Part shown: positions 7,748 through 15,162 of the stretch, piece by piece
Position numbering within the stretch: the first letter of the stretch is position 1
How the letters are laid out: the number at the start of each line of letters is the position of its first letter
Assembly (NCBI GenBank): GCA_002317595.1
Contig: DCHL01000047.1
Coordinates: forward strand, 1 to 23,296
DNA from: Lachnospiraceae bacterium UBA1753
GTDB lineage: Bacteria > Bacillota > Clostridia > Lachnospirales > Lachnospiraceae
Reading direction: 5' to 3'
Length of the DNA stretch: 23,296 bases
Notes under the pieces: model-generated
Seen by the model: only the letters and a program-made list of their open reading frames with translations
Databases searched by the model: none
Told to the model about the DNA's origin: nothing
Made by a program: the position numbers and the translations under genes

Positions 7748-10499
7748 CAGCCTTCTTAATAGTGATGGCTCCCAGCTCCATTCCAGACTGTCCAAAGTAG
7801 ATATCAATGTAATTCTCAACAGCTACATTGATTTCTGTATCCATGGTGATTTCCTTCCACTCTCCGCCTGTACCAAAGAGTGTGAACGCACCCTTGATGG
7901 TATTGTTAACAGAGAATGTGAGGTTAATCTGTGACAGCTCAGGCAGGAACGACCTCACCTTGAATGTCAGCTGATATGTTCCCTTTGTCTTAATTGTGAG
8001 CCTATACTGAAGCTTGGTTCCTGCATCTGTGCTGGCTCCATCAAGTGAAAGGCTGCATTCCTTATCTGCATCTACGGTCTCTGGCTTCATGACAATGAGT
8101 GTCTCACCGTCCTTCTCAGGCCTGTCTATCTCTTCCCACTCATTTTCCTTGCCAAGATACTTATACATTACAGGCGAGCGCATAATTACATTGCAGATAT
8201 TTGCTGCACAGCGAAGAAGTTCTCCTCTTGTAATTTTTCCCGCATCAAGCCATTCCCGCATGTTGTCATTGTTGCTGTTCGTCTTGGAATCGCCAACAAC
8301 CATGTAGACATCATTCTGTGCTCTTACCATAGGGCCGACGTTCTGACGAGACCCGTCTGCTTTGATGGGGTCGAGTTCATCCGAACCCTTTGCTGCCCAG
8401 TCTGTCATGACAAGACCATCGTATCCCCACTCGCCTCTTAAAATAGTGGTGAGAAGGTCATAGTTCGATGCTGTCCATGTACCGTTGACTGGTCCATAGC
8501 TCGACATGATACAGTACGCACCGCCGTCTCTGACTGCCATCTCAAAGGCCTTAAGGTATATCTCCCTGAGAGCCCTCTCAGAAATCACGGAGTCTGCACT
8601 GTGGCGCTCTGTCTCCTGATTGTTTCCCGCAAAGTGCTTACAGGTACCTGTAACGCCCATCGTCTGCATTCCCTTAAGTTCGGAAATCGCCATCTGTCCG
8701 GTAAGATATGGATCTTCTGAAAAATATTCAAAATTTCGTCCATTCAGAGGGTTTCTGTGGATATTAAGTCCAGGTCCTAAGAGGGTATCAATCTGGTTTA
8801 TACGAAGCTCCATTCCCTCAAACACATATATCCTGTTGACGAGCTCAATATCGAAAGTACACGCGAGGAGTGTGCCGCTTGGAATGGAGAAAGCCATTGC
8901 TCCTGTATCCATTCTGATTCCTGCAGGTCCATCAGCGCACCCAAATACAGGAATACCAAAGTACTCAAGCTCCTTTGTCACGCCTCCGATTGCACCGGCA
9001 ATACCTGCAGTAACCTTGGGTGAACACATTCCTTCACCCCTTAACATCTCAATGAGGTCATCATCAGACAGCTGGGAGAGGAACTCCTCCATCATGATCT
9101 TTCCGTTAGCGACATCCACCAGCTTATATCCCTTATCACCGGCATAAGCTCCCACAACTGGACGTCTCTCATTTATCCTCTTTCCAATATCTGTCTGACG
9201 CCTTAAAACAGGCTCATAGTTCATCCGCTTTCCGTCAAATACCATTCGCTCAAATGGCTTTGTCGGGGCCAGTGCTTCCTCGAGTCTCTTTACCACATAG
9301 AGTTCTGACAGATTTGTGCTTCCTGCATACTCTGCACTGCGTACATTGTTTCCCACATAGAGCCTGTATTCTCCGGCTTCAAGCACAAAGCAGGATTTGT
9401 TTCCTGTAAGTCCTGTGTCGTCATATGATGCCATCTCATCAATTGTCAATTTGAAGAACAGGCGCTGTGACTTGCCAGGATGTAGAAGTACTGTCTTGGA
9501 AAACCTGATCAGGTTCCTGAGTGGCTTACCAAGAACTCCCATCGGAGGCTCATAGTATACCTGCACAACTTCTTTTCCTGCGCAGGAACCAGTGTTCTTA
9601 ACATTTACAAAGAAGTGGATTTCATTTTCATTCAGTGTAAAGTCTGTCACTTCCATTGAAAAATCTGTGTAGGAAAGTCCAAATCCAAAAGGATACAGCA
9701 CCTTGTCCTTCGCAACAGACTCAAAATACCTGTATCCGACATAGATGTCTTCCTTATATATGTTTTCCACCTTATCGCCAAAGCAGTCATAAGAAGGATA
9801 ATCTTCAATTCTCTTTGCAATCGTATCAGACAGGTGTCCACAGGGCGTTACTTTTCCAGTGAGGACATCGGCAACACCATTTCCGCCTTCTACTCCACCC
9901 TGCCAGATATACATGACTGCCTGTGGTCCATACTTCTCAACCCAGCTCATGTCCATGATACTTCCAACATTGAGAAGCACAACTGTCCTGCTAAAGCGAG
10001 CACATACCTTGGCAAGAATATCCTCCTCATCATCAGTCAGAAGATAACTGCCCTTTTCATATCGTGCATCCTTGTCTTCGCCGGCACATCTTCCGAAAAT
10101 TACAACGGCAATGTCTGACTCTGACGCAGCTTTGTCAACTATTTCATCTGAAAGGGGCATCTCCTCCTGGTAGAAGGGCTCCTGTGCCCAGCCTACTCCG
10201 GGATCAAAGGGATGTGTCTCCTCCCAGGTTCTGTATATTTCGAAAAGCTCCTCATTGATTGAGATATCTTCGCAGGCACGGAGTCCGTCAACTACGGAAA
10301 CCTGGTAAGGAGTATTTACCATTCCGCCAGAACCAGCTCCAGTGCTGTAATAGTCAAGCTGTATCCTTCCAAAAACTGATACCCGCTCGCCTTTTCTGAT
10401 TGGCAGTGTGTCGTTCTCATTACGAAGCAGTACCAGACCTTCTGCCGCTGCTCTTCTTGCCATTGCCTTATATTCATTCCAGTCAAAAATCTTTTTCAT
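7740..10499 (-). CDS. Glycoside hydrolase family 3 beta-glycosidase with swapped domain order
   Basis: A 919-residue enzyme whose two GH3 domains are in reversed order. The C-terminal-type domain comes first (about 10-275, with AEGLVLLRNENDTLP near the start and LYPFGFGLSYTDF at the end). A fibronectin-III-like domain follows (about 280-385), then the TIM-barrel catalytic domain (about 470-775), then a beta-rich C-terminal region (about 805-915) that could be a CBM6-like module. The nucleophile is predicted as Asp700 in VMTDW; substrate-binding motifs GPAGIRMD (524-531) and KHFAGNNQE (621-629) are present. Glu141 in GRCAGEDKDARY is the likely acid/base. This order is known from Butyrivibrio and Ruminococcus beta-glucosidases. 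There is no signal peptide, so it probably cleaves imported glucosides, xylosides or cello-oligosaccharides in the cytoplasm. It starts seven bases after rsmI, inside a housekeeping cluster. Exact substrate is unknown. Confidence 0.92.
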   Translation of the reverse strand: MKKIFDWNEYKAMARRAAAEGLVLLRNENDTLPIRKGERVSVFGRIQLDYYSTGAGSGGMVNTPYQVSVVDGLRACEDISINEELFEIYRTWEETHPFDPGVGWAQEPFYQEEMPLSDEIVDKAASESDIAVVIFGRCAGEDKDARYEKGSYLLTDDEEDILAKVCARFSRTVVLLNVGSIMDMSWVEKYGPQAVMYIWQGGVEGGNGVADVLTGKVTPCGHLSDTIAKRIEDYPSYDCFGDKVENIYKEDIYVGYRYFESVAKDKVLYPFGFGLSYTDFSMEVTDFTLNENEIHFFVNVKNTGSCAGKEVVQVYYEPPMGVLGKPLRNLIRFSKTVLLHPGKSQRLFFKLTIDEMASYDDTGLTGNKSCFVLEAGEYRLYVGNNVRSAEYAGSTNLSELYVVKRLEEALAPTKPFERMVFDGKRMNYEPVLRRQTDIGKRINERRPVVGAYAGDKGYKLVDVANGKIMMEEFLSQLSDDDLIEMLRGEGMCSPKVTAGIAGAIGGVTKELEYFGIPVFGCADGPAGIRMDTGAMAFSIPSGTLLACTFDIELVNRIYVFEGMELRINQIDTLLGPGLNIHRNPLNGRNFEYFSEDPYLTGQMAISELKGMQTMGVTGTCKHFAGNNQETERHSADSVISERALREIYLKAFEMAVRDGGAYCIMSSYGPVNGTWTASNYDLLTTILRGEWGYDGLVMTDWAAKGSDELDPIKADGSRQNVGPMVRAQNDVYMVVGDSKTNSNNDNMREWLDAGKITRGELLRCAANICNVIMRSPVMYKYLGKENEWEEIDRPEKDGETLIVMKPETVDADKECSLSLDGASTDAGTKLQYRLTIKTKGTYQLTFKVRSFLPELSQINLTFSVNNTIKGAFTLFGTGGEWKEITMDTEINVAVENYIDIYFGQSGMELGAITIKKADA

Positions 10500-10506
10500 A
10501 TATTCT

Positions 10507-11373
10507 TCAGTCCTCTATTTCAAGCAGTTTTTGATATACTTCTCTCTTGCCAATTCCTAAATCCCTGGCAACCATTTTCATGGCTTCTTTCTTGTCCATG
10601 CCCTGTGAAAGGTACATTTCCATATGCTTTTCAATGCCAAGCTCAGCAAAAGAAGCAGCCTTCTCTTCCTTTATCTCTTTAACATCCCTTCCTCTGATAA
10701 TAAGAACACACTCTCCGCGAGGTTCTTCTTCCTCGTACCTCAAAATACATTCCCCGACTGTTGTCAGAAATGCTTCTTCATGCTTCTTCGTAAGCTCGCG
10801 GCAGAGAGTCATCTCACGTTCGCTGCCAAGGGCATCTTCGATATCCTTGAGCGTCCTTACAAGGTGGTGCGGTGCCTCATACAGAATTATCGTCCTTGTC
10901 TCATTCTTCAGTTCCTCAAGCAGAGCCTTTCGCTCCTTTTTGTCAGGAGGAAGAAATCCTTCAAAGCAGAATCTTCTTGTTGGCATGCCTGACAATGTGA
11001 GTCCTGTAATACATGCAGCAGGACCTGGAAGAGAAGTCACTGTGACTCCAGCCTTATGGCACATACTGACAAGAACTTCTCCTGGGTCAGATATTCCAGG
11101 GGTTCCTGCATCCGTGATAAGTGCAATATTTTTCCCCGAGAGCAGCTGGCCTATCAGATCATTGGCCTTGTCATACTTATTGTATTCGTGGTAGCTGGTC
11201 ATTGGGGTATGGATATCAAAATGATTCAGGAGCTTAATGCTGTTCCTTGTATCCTCTGCTGCAATCAGATCGACTTCAGTCAGTGTTCTGACAACGCGGA
11301 AAGTAATATCCTCCAGATTGCCTATCGGTGTCGCACACAAATATAAAATTCCGCATTGACTGTTCTGAACCAT
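10507..11373 (-). CDS. rsmI: 16S rRNA (cytidine1402-2'-O)-methyltransferase RsmI
   Basis: A 288-residue SAM-dependent tetrapyrrole-methylase-fold enzyme that 2'-O-methylates C1402 in the decoding centre of 16S rRNA. Family hallmarks are visible: LYLCATPIGNLEDITFRVVRTL at the N-terminus (read in parts), AAEDTRNSIKLLNHF, ALITDAGTPGISDPG and SLPGPAACITGLTLSGMP, then FCFEGFLP. The C-terminal HTH-like segment is kept (MDKKEAMKMVARDLGIGKREVYQKLLE). The ATG at 11371-11373 has AGGAAA as ribosome binding site. It follows the TrmN6-like gene by 15 bases, matching the yabB-(yazA)-yabC order of B. subtilis; the small GIY-YIG gene yazA is absent. Confidence 0.95.
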   Translation of the reverse strand: MVQNSQCGILYLCATPIGNLEDITFRVVRTLTEVDLIAAEDTRNSIKLLNHFDIHTPMTSYHEYNKYDKANDLIGQLLSGKNIALITDAGTPGISDPGEVLVSMCHKAGVTVTSLPGPAACITGLTLSGMPTRRFCFEGFLPPDKKERKALLEELKNETRTIILYEAPHHLVRTLKDIEDALGSEREMTLCRELTKKHEEAFLTTVGECILRYEEEEPRGECVLIIRGRDVKEIKEEKAASFAELGIEKHMEMYLSQGMDKKEAMKMVARDLGIGKREVYQKLLEIED

Positions 11374-11388
11374 AACTATTTCCTGATT

Positions 11389-12120
11389 TCAATATCCATA
11401 TATATCGTAAATTTCCTGTGTGTACTTTCCTGGTTCCTCATACACAATCAGTGGCTTTTCCACAGTGAGTCTGGATCTTCCACCTCTTACCCCCTCAATC
11501 AGCACCATATTAGGTTCTTTATCAACATAGGGGTATACAAGCTGTAGTCGCTTGGGCTCAAGCTTCATGCCGGACATCAGATTCATGATCTCCGCCAGTC
11601 TGAACGGCCTGTGGACCATGTAAAAATGTCCTCCCGGCTTCAGTACTCTGGCAGCTGCCCTGATTACATCCTCGAGATTACAGCACACCTCATGCCTTGC
11701 AATAGCCTTAGGACTGTCAGGATTTTTTAGTCCATGTTCATTTATCATGTAAGGTGGATTGCTGGTTACCACATCAAAGGATGCTGCATCAAAAAGCCCA
11801 TCTGCCTCTTTAATGTCTCCATGAATGATGTCTATTTTCCCAGAAAGACCATTGAGCTCCACGCTCCTTCTGGCCATATCCACGCTTTCTTCCTGAATCT
11901 CCAGCCCTGCAAAATAACTGCCTTCAGTCTTTGCTTCCAGCAGTATTGGGATAATGCCAGTCCCTGTCCCCAGGTCAAGCACTCTTCCTCCTGGCTTAAC
12001 ACTGGCAAATCCAGAAAGCAGAACAGCATCCATTCCAAAGCAGAACTTTCCCGGATCCTGTATTATCTTATATCCGTTGCGCTGCAGGTCGTCCAGCCTC
12101 TCACTGTCCTTTAGGTGCAT
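11389..12120 (-). CDS. TrmN6/YabB-like SAM-dependent methyltransferase (tRNA adenine-N6)
   Basis: A 243-residue class I methyltransferase. The SAM-binding loop VLDLGTGTGIIPILLEA is at about 47-63, and the catalytic NPPY motif, typical of N6-adenine methyltransferases, is at 121-124. The opening DLQRNGYKIIQDPGKFCFGMDAVLLSGF matches the YabB/TrmN6 family, which methylates A37 of tRNA-Val in E. coli; the target in this organism is not proven. A longer open frame reaches 12255, but its extra 45 residues are basic, low-complexity and shadow the end of ricT. The ATG at 12120 has GAGGG five bases upstream and gives a family-sized protein, so I chose it. It overlaps ricT by 20 bases. Neighbours match B. 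subtilis yaaT-yabA-yabB, with yabA missing. Confidence 0.88.
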   Translation of the reverse strand: MHLKDSERLDDLQRNGYKIIQDPGKFCFGMDAVLLSGFASVKPGGRVLDLGTGTGIIPILLEAKTEGSYFAGLEIQEESVDMARRSVELNGLSGKIDIIHGDIKEADGLFDAASFDVVTSNPPYMINEHGLKNPDSPKAIARHEVCCNLEDVIRAAARVLKPGGHFYMVHRPFRLAEIMNLMSGMKLEPKRLQLVYPYVDKEPNMVLIEGVRGGRSRLTVEKPLIVYEEPGKYTQEIYDIYGY

Positions 12121-13135
12121 TTTTTCCCTCTTTAGGACGCTGCTGACGGTTATTTTTTCCACCCTTATGTCCGTGGTAGTTTCCATCCCTGCGTTCCTTC
12201 TGACCTCTGTGCTTTTCCTTCTTCTCAGGCTTATCAGGAATATCTTCCTTCTCAAGAGCCTTCAGCTCCTCTGAAATCTCCTCACTGCCCTGGGCATCCT
12301 TATTCTTATCCTTCTTTGAGCGTCTGGGGCGGAATGAAAGTTCCTCAACAGGATATTCCAGTATCTCCTTCTCATCGCCCTTCTCAACAAGGATTTTTAC
12401 TCTCTGCCTGAGGACATCTGTGCTCTGAACCTGTCCCTTCACACCATCTGATGCAACAACAAAGTCGTTTATTGCAGGAAGCTTTCTGTTAAGCTCCTCA
12501 TATGTATCCTCTTCATTTTTCAGGCAGCACATCAGTCTGCCGCAGGTTCCCGAAATCTTTGTCGGATTGAGTGACAGATTCTGCTCCTTTGCCATTTTGA
12601 TGGACACGGGTGCAAAATCTGACAGATAGCTGTGGCAGCAGAGTACTCTTCCGCAGATACCGATTCCTCCGAGAATCTTTGTCTCATCCCTTACACCAAT
12701 CTGTCTGAGCTCAATTCTTGTCCTGAATACAGATGCAAGATCCTTTACAAGCTCTCTGAAATCAATTCTTCCATCTGCTGTAAAATAGAAAAGCAGCTTT
12801 GTTCCATCGAAGGTATATTCTGCATCAATCAGCTTCATATCAAGCTTGTGATTCCTGATTTTTTCCTTACATACCTGGAAAGCCGATCTTTCCTTTGCGC
12901 GGTTTGTGGCAGACTGCTCAATATCTTCTGGCGTCGCTACCCTGAGAATACTCTTAAGGGGCTGAACTACCTCTTCGTCCTCCACCATTTTGGGAGACAT
13001 GACAACCTTGCCCATCTCTACGCCCCTGGCGGTTTCAACTATTACATAATTTCCGTGTTTAACGTCACATCCTGCCGGTGCAAAGTAATACACCTTGCCG
13101 GCAGTCCGGAATCTGACTCCAATTACCTCTGTCAT
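12101..13135 (-). CDS. ricT: PSP1-domain protein RicT (YaaT) with long basic tail
   Basis: A 344-residue RicT/YaaT homologue. In B. subtilis RicT joins RicA and RicF in an iron-sulfur complex that supports RNase Y-dependent mRNA maturation and affects biofilm, competence and sporulation. The PSP1 core spans about 1-210. Conserved cysteines occur as CGRVLCC (161-167) and CGRLMCC (198-204), the likely cluster ligands. The core ends with NEEDTYEELNRKLP. After a short beta region, the last 75 residues or so form a disordered, lysine/arginine-rich tail (DKPEKKEKHRGQKERRDG, then GHKGGKNNRQQRPKEGKN), longer than the B. subtilis protein and perhaps RNA-binding. It lies 8 bases after holB. No ricA (ymcA) or ricF (ylbF) gene is in the window. 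Confidence 0.92.
   Translation of the reverse strand: MTEVIGVRFRTAGKVYYFAPAGCDVKHGNYVIVETARGVEMGKVVMSPKMVEDEEVVQPLKSILRVATPEDIEQSATNRAKERSAFQVCKEKIRNHKLDMKLIDAEYTFDGTKLLFYFTADGRIDFRELVKDLASVFRTRIELRQIGVRDETKILGGIGICGRVLCCHSYLSDFAPVSIKMAKEQNLSLNPTKISGTCGRLMCCLKNEEDTYEELNRKLPAINDFVVASDGVKGQVQSTDVLRQRVKILVEKGDEKEILEYPVEELSFRPRRSKKDKNKDAQGSEEISEELKALEKEDIPDKPEKKEKHRGQKERRDGNYHGHKGGKNNRQQRPKEGKNAPKGQ
12126..12130 (-). promoter_or_regulatory. Ribosome binding site deciding the trmN6-like start
   Basis: GAGGG (minus strand) lies five bases before the ATG at 12118-12120, inside the end of ricT. No comparable site precedes the upstream in-frame start at 12255, so initiation at 12120 is favoured. Confidence 0.65.
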
Positions 13136-13143
13136 ATTTCTCC

Positions 13144-14136
13144 TTATCCGTTCTCGCGTATCGTCAGCAGCAGCAGTTCCATTGTCAGTTCAAAATTAAC
13201 ATTGGCATTTATTCTTGCCTTTGCTGTCTCGATTGCTTTGATTACTTTCTCTATTCCTTCATATGAACTCTGATCAGCCTGATTCTTGATGGATTTCAGT
13301 TCCTCCTTAAAGGTCATATCACCAACAGACTGTGTTGCCTTGTATAAGAGAACATCCCTGTACCAGATGGTCAGGATATCGAAAAAGTCATCGATATCGA
13401 CCTTAAACTCAGCAAACTTCTTTACAGACTTCATAATCTCGTCAATTCCCATGCCATTAATATTCTTAAGCACGGCAACTGCCTCGTTCTTTATATCCTC
13501 AAAATCCTCTGAGCTTGCAAGCATCTTGGCACGTCCAAGATTACCCCTTGCAAAAGCAATACACATATCCGCCTGATAATCAGATACCTGTATCTGCTCC
13601 ATAAGGTATTTTCTCATCTGCCTGTTCTCAACAGGTTTCATGTTGAGCTGTACGCATCTTGAGATAATGGTGGGCAGCAGCATCTGCGAATTGGTGGTAA
13701 GCAGCATGATTACCACATATGCAGGAGGCTCCTCAAGTGTCTTGAGAAGTGCATTCTGTGCCGCCTGATTCATCTTCTCAGCGTCATTTATGATATATAT
13801 CTTCTTTCCATCACCGTAAGGCTTAATCTGGACATCCGATACAATCTGATTTCTTATATCGTCGACCGTAATGACGTTGGGTTTTTCATGAGTAAGCCTG
13901 ATGATATCAGGATGGCTTCCGGCAATGGCCATCTTACAGGAATGACACTCATCACATGACTCATTTTTTCCTGACTCACAGAGAATTGCCCTGGCAAAAT
14001 GTTTTGCCACAAATTCCTTACCAGAACCACGCTCTCCATTAATAATGTAGGCATGTCCCACCTGACCGGTCTCTATTGCTTTTCTGAAATGTTCTTTAAT
14101 AGGCTCCTGCCCGATTATGTCATTAAATCCTGACAT
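13144..14136 (-). CDS. holB: DNA polymerase III subunit delta' (HolB)
   Basis: A 330-residue clamp-loader subunit. It opens MSGFNDIIGQEPIKEHF, typical of this family, and carries a P-loop-like GERGSGKE (34-41, with Glu in place of the usual Ser/Thr), a four-cysteine zinc module (about Cys53, 61, 64 and 67), a Walker-B-like YIINDAEKMNQAAQNALLKTLEEPP and the sensor SRC in TIISRCVQL. These fit delta', which acts with tau and delta to load the beta clamp. The degenerate P-loop suggests it need not hydrolyse ATP, as in E. coli delta'. An in-frame ATG at 14148 would add four residues, but the GGAGG site is five bases before the ATG at 14136, so the shorter start is preferred. It lies between yaaR and ricT, as in B. 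subtilis. Confidence 0.93.
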   Translation of the reverse strand: MSGFNDIIGQEPIKEHFRKAIETGQVGHAYIINGERGSGKEFVAKHFARAILCESGKNESCDECHSCKMAIAGSHPDIIRLTHEKPNVITVDDIRNQIVSDVQIKPYGDGKKIYIINDAEKMNQAAQNALLKTLEEPPAYVVIMLLTTNSQMLLPTIISRCVQLNMKPVENRQMRKYLMEQIQVSDYQADMCIAFARGNLGRAKMLASSEDFEDIKNEAVAVLKNINGMGIDEIMKSVKKFAEFKVDIDDFFDILTIWYRDVLLYKATQSVGDMTFKEELKSIKNQADQSSYEGIEKVIKAIETAKARINANVNFELTMELLLLTIRENG

Positions 14137-14141
14137 TTTGT

Positions 14142-14146
14142 CCTCC
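14142..14146 (-). promoter_or_regulatory. Ribosome binding site deciding the holB start
   Basis: GGAGG on the minus strand is five bases before the ATG at 14134-14136 and immediately follows the alternative ATG at 14146-14148, which itself has no Shine-Dalgarno sequence. This favours the MSGFND start. Confidence 0.7.
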
Positions 14147-14147
14147 A

Positions 14148-14588
14148 TTACATAAAGATATCAAGGAGCAGTCCTCGTATCTCCCCTATTCTGCTAAGTA
14201 TGCCAATATGGTCCTTCTCATCCTTTACAAGCTCTGCAGCAAGCGCATCCAGCGTATCGTCTATCTTGCGAATTATTCCGTATACCCTATGACGGCCTCT
14301 TCTATCCAGAAAATTTTCTCTGGAAAACTCATGGGAGCGGGACAGGACTTCATTGAGGAACGATTTGATGAGAGTTCTGTATCTCTTCATATCCTTTATG
14401 TCCATATGCTTGGATATCCTGTTTCCCTGCTGCGTTATCTCCTCGACCATAGCCTGGAGCTGTGCCTCAAGCTGCTTGTCTTCGATGTGGCTTATCAGTG
14501 TGAACTTGAATGTCTCATCGCCCGTCTGCACTGGCGCCGTCTGAGTTATCGGCACGGGTGCCTGGACCTGATTAACCTTTATATCCAT
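14148..14588 (-). CDS. yaaR: YaaR family protein (DUF327)
   Basis: A 146-residue protein of the YaaR/DUF327 family, a small, mostly helical protein of unknown function found next to holB in many Firmicutes. A proline/glutamine-rich N-terminus (about 1-25) precedes a helical body. Family features include LISHIEDKQLEAQLQAMVEEITQQGNRIS (read in pieces), YRTLIKSFLNEVL and a RRGRHRVYGIIRKIDDTLDALA stretch. Its 5' end overlaps the kinase-like gene by 17 bases, and its stop codon nearly touches the holB start, so translational coupling is likely. Confidence 0.9.
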   Translation of the reverse strand: MDIKVNQVQAPVPITQTAPVQTGDETFKFTLISHIEDKQLEAQLQAMVEEITQQGNRISKHMDIKDMKRYRTLIKSFLNEVLSRSHEFSRENFLDRRGRHRVYGIIRKIDDTLDALAAELVKDEKDHIGILSRIGEIRGLLLDIFM

Positions 14589-15162
14589 CTATATACCCTT
14601 TTATCTCGGTAATGACCCTTTCAAGGTCATCATTGTAGAAACGTCTGCCGATACCTGCCGCTTCTATTTTTTCCTCAGAAAAATCTTCCGCGTCAGCTAA
14701 ATATCTCCGGCACAGTTCCTTGTACTTTGGCTCCGCCTGACTCATCTCACGGTCAAGAGCTCTCCTTAGTCTCACACCATCATCAAGCTCTATATATATC
14801 GGAATAAGTCTGTCCTCTCCTAAATTGTTTCTGATGGAAACATAGGATTCGAGCACTCCAATCATAATGAAATCCTTCTCCGATTTCGACAGCTCATCGT
14901 CCCAGACCGTGAAGTATCTCCATAACCCATGGACAGTATTGTATGCCCTGTCCTCAATGATTCTGCCCTCGCTTTTCAGCTGCTCAAAGCCTTCTTCGTC
15001 AACGAAATGATATTCGTTGCCCTCCTGTTCACCAGAGCGTATCGGCCTTGTGGTGTAGGGAACAATTCTCTCAATTCCCTCCGAATACTCCGAGCAGATT
15101 CTCTTATATATAGTGTCCTTTCCGGTTCCACTTTTTCCAAGAATGTAAAATATCCTACCCAT
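14572..15162 (-). CDS. Divergent guanylate-kinase-like P-loop protein
   Basis: A 196-residue protein resembling guanylate kinase. The P-loop is LGKSGTGKDT (about 8-17), where Asp replaces the usual Ser/Thr after GK. The GMP-binding region YTTRPIRSGEQEGNEYHFV (36-54) is well matched. Beyond this it departs: the acidic strand normally ending in D-x-Q-G reads IMIGVLESYVSIRNNL, and the G-N-Y-Y-G-T loop is VHGLWRYFT. It may be a nucleotide kinase with changed specificity or a non-canonical paralogue; the housekeeping gmk is probably elsewhere. It occupies the place held by tmk in B. subtilis, between the decarboxylase and yaaR, and overlaps both neighbours (8 and 17 bases). Function beyond nucleotide binding is not certain. 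Confidence 0.78.
   Translation of the reverse strand: MGRIFYILGKSGTGKDTIYKRICSEYSEGIERIVPYTTRPIRSGEQEGNEYHFVDEEGFEQLKSEGRIIEDRAYNTVHGLWRYFTVWDDELSKSEKDFIMIGVLESYVSIRNNLGEDRLIPIYIELDDGVRLRRALDREMSQAEPKYKELCRRYLADAEDFSEEKIEAAGIGRRFYNDDLERVITEIKGYIDGYKG

Noticed and set aside
8620..9147. Plus-strand open frame of 175 codons inside the GH3 gene
   Set aside because: Antisense shadow of the catalytic domain; proline/serine-rich with no recognisable motif.
10547..11194. Plus-strand open frame of 215 codons inside rsmI
   Set aside because: Lies wholly antisense to rsmI and has no independent coding support.
12121..12255. N-terminal extension of the trmN6-like frame back to an ATG at 12255
   Set aside because: The extra 45 residues are the out-of-frame shadow of the basic RicT tail, lack family similarity and have no ribosome binding site; the ATG at 12120 has one.
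14137..14148. ATG start for holB four codons upstream
   Set aside because: The GGAGG site lies between the two ATGs, so only the downstream one can use it.
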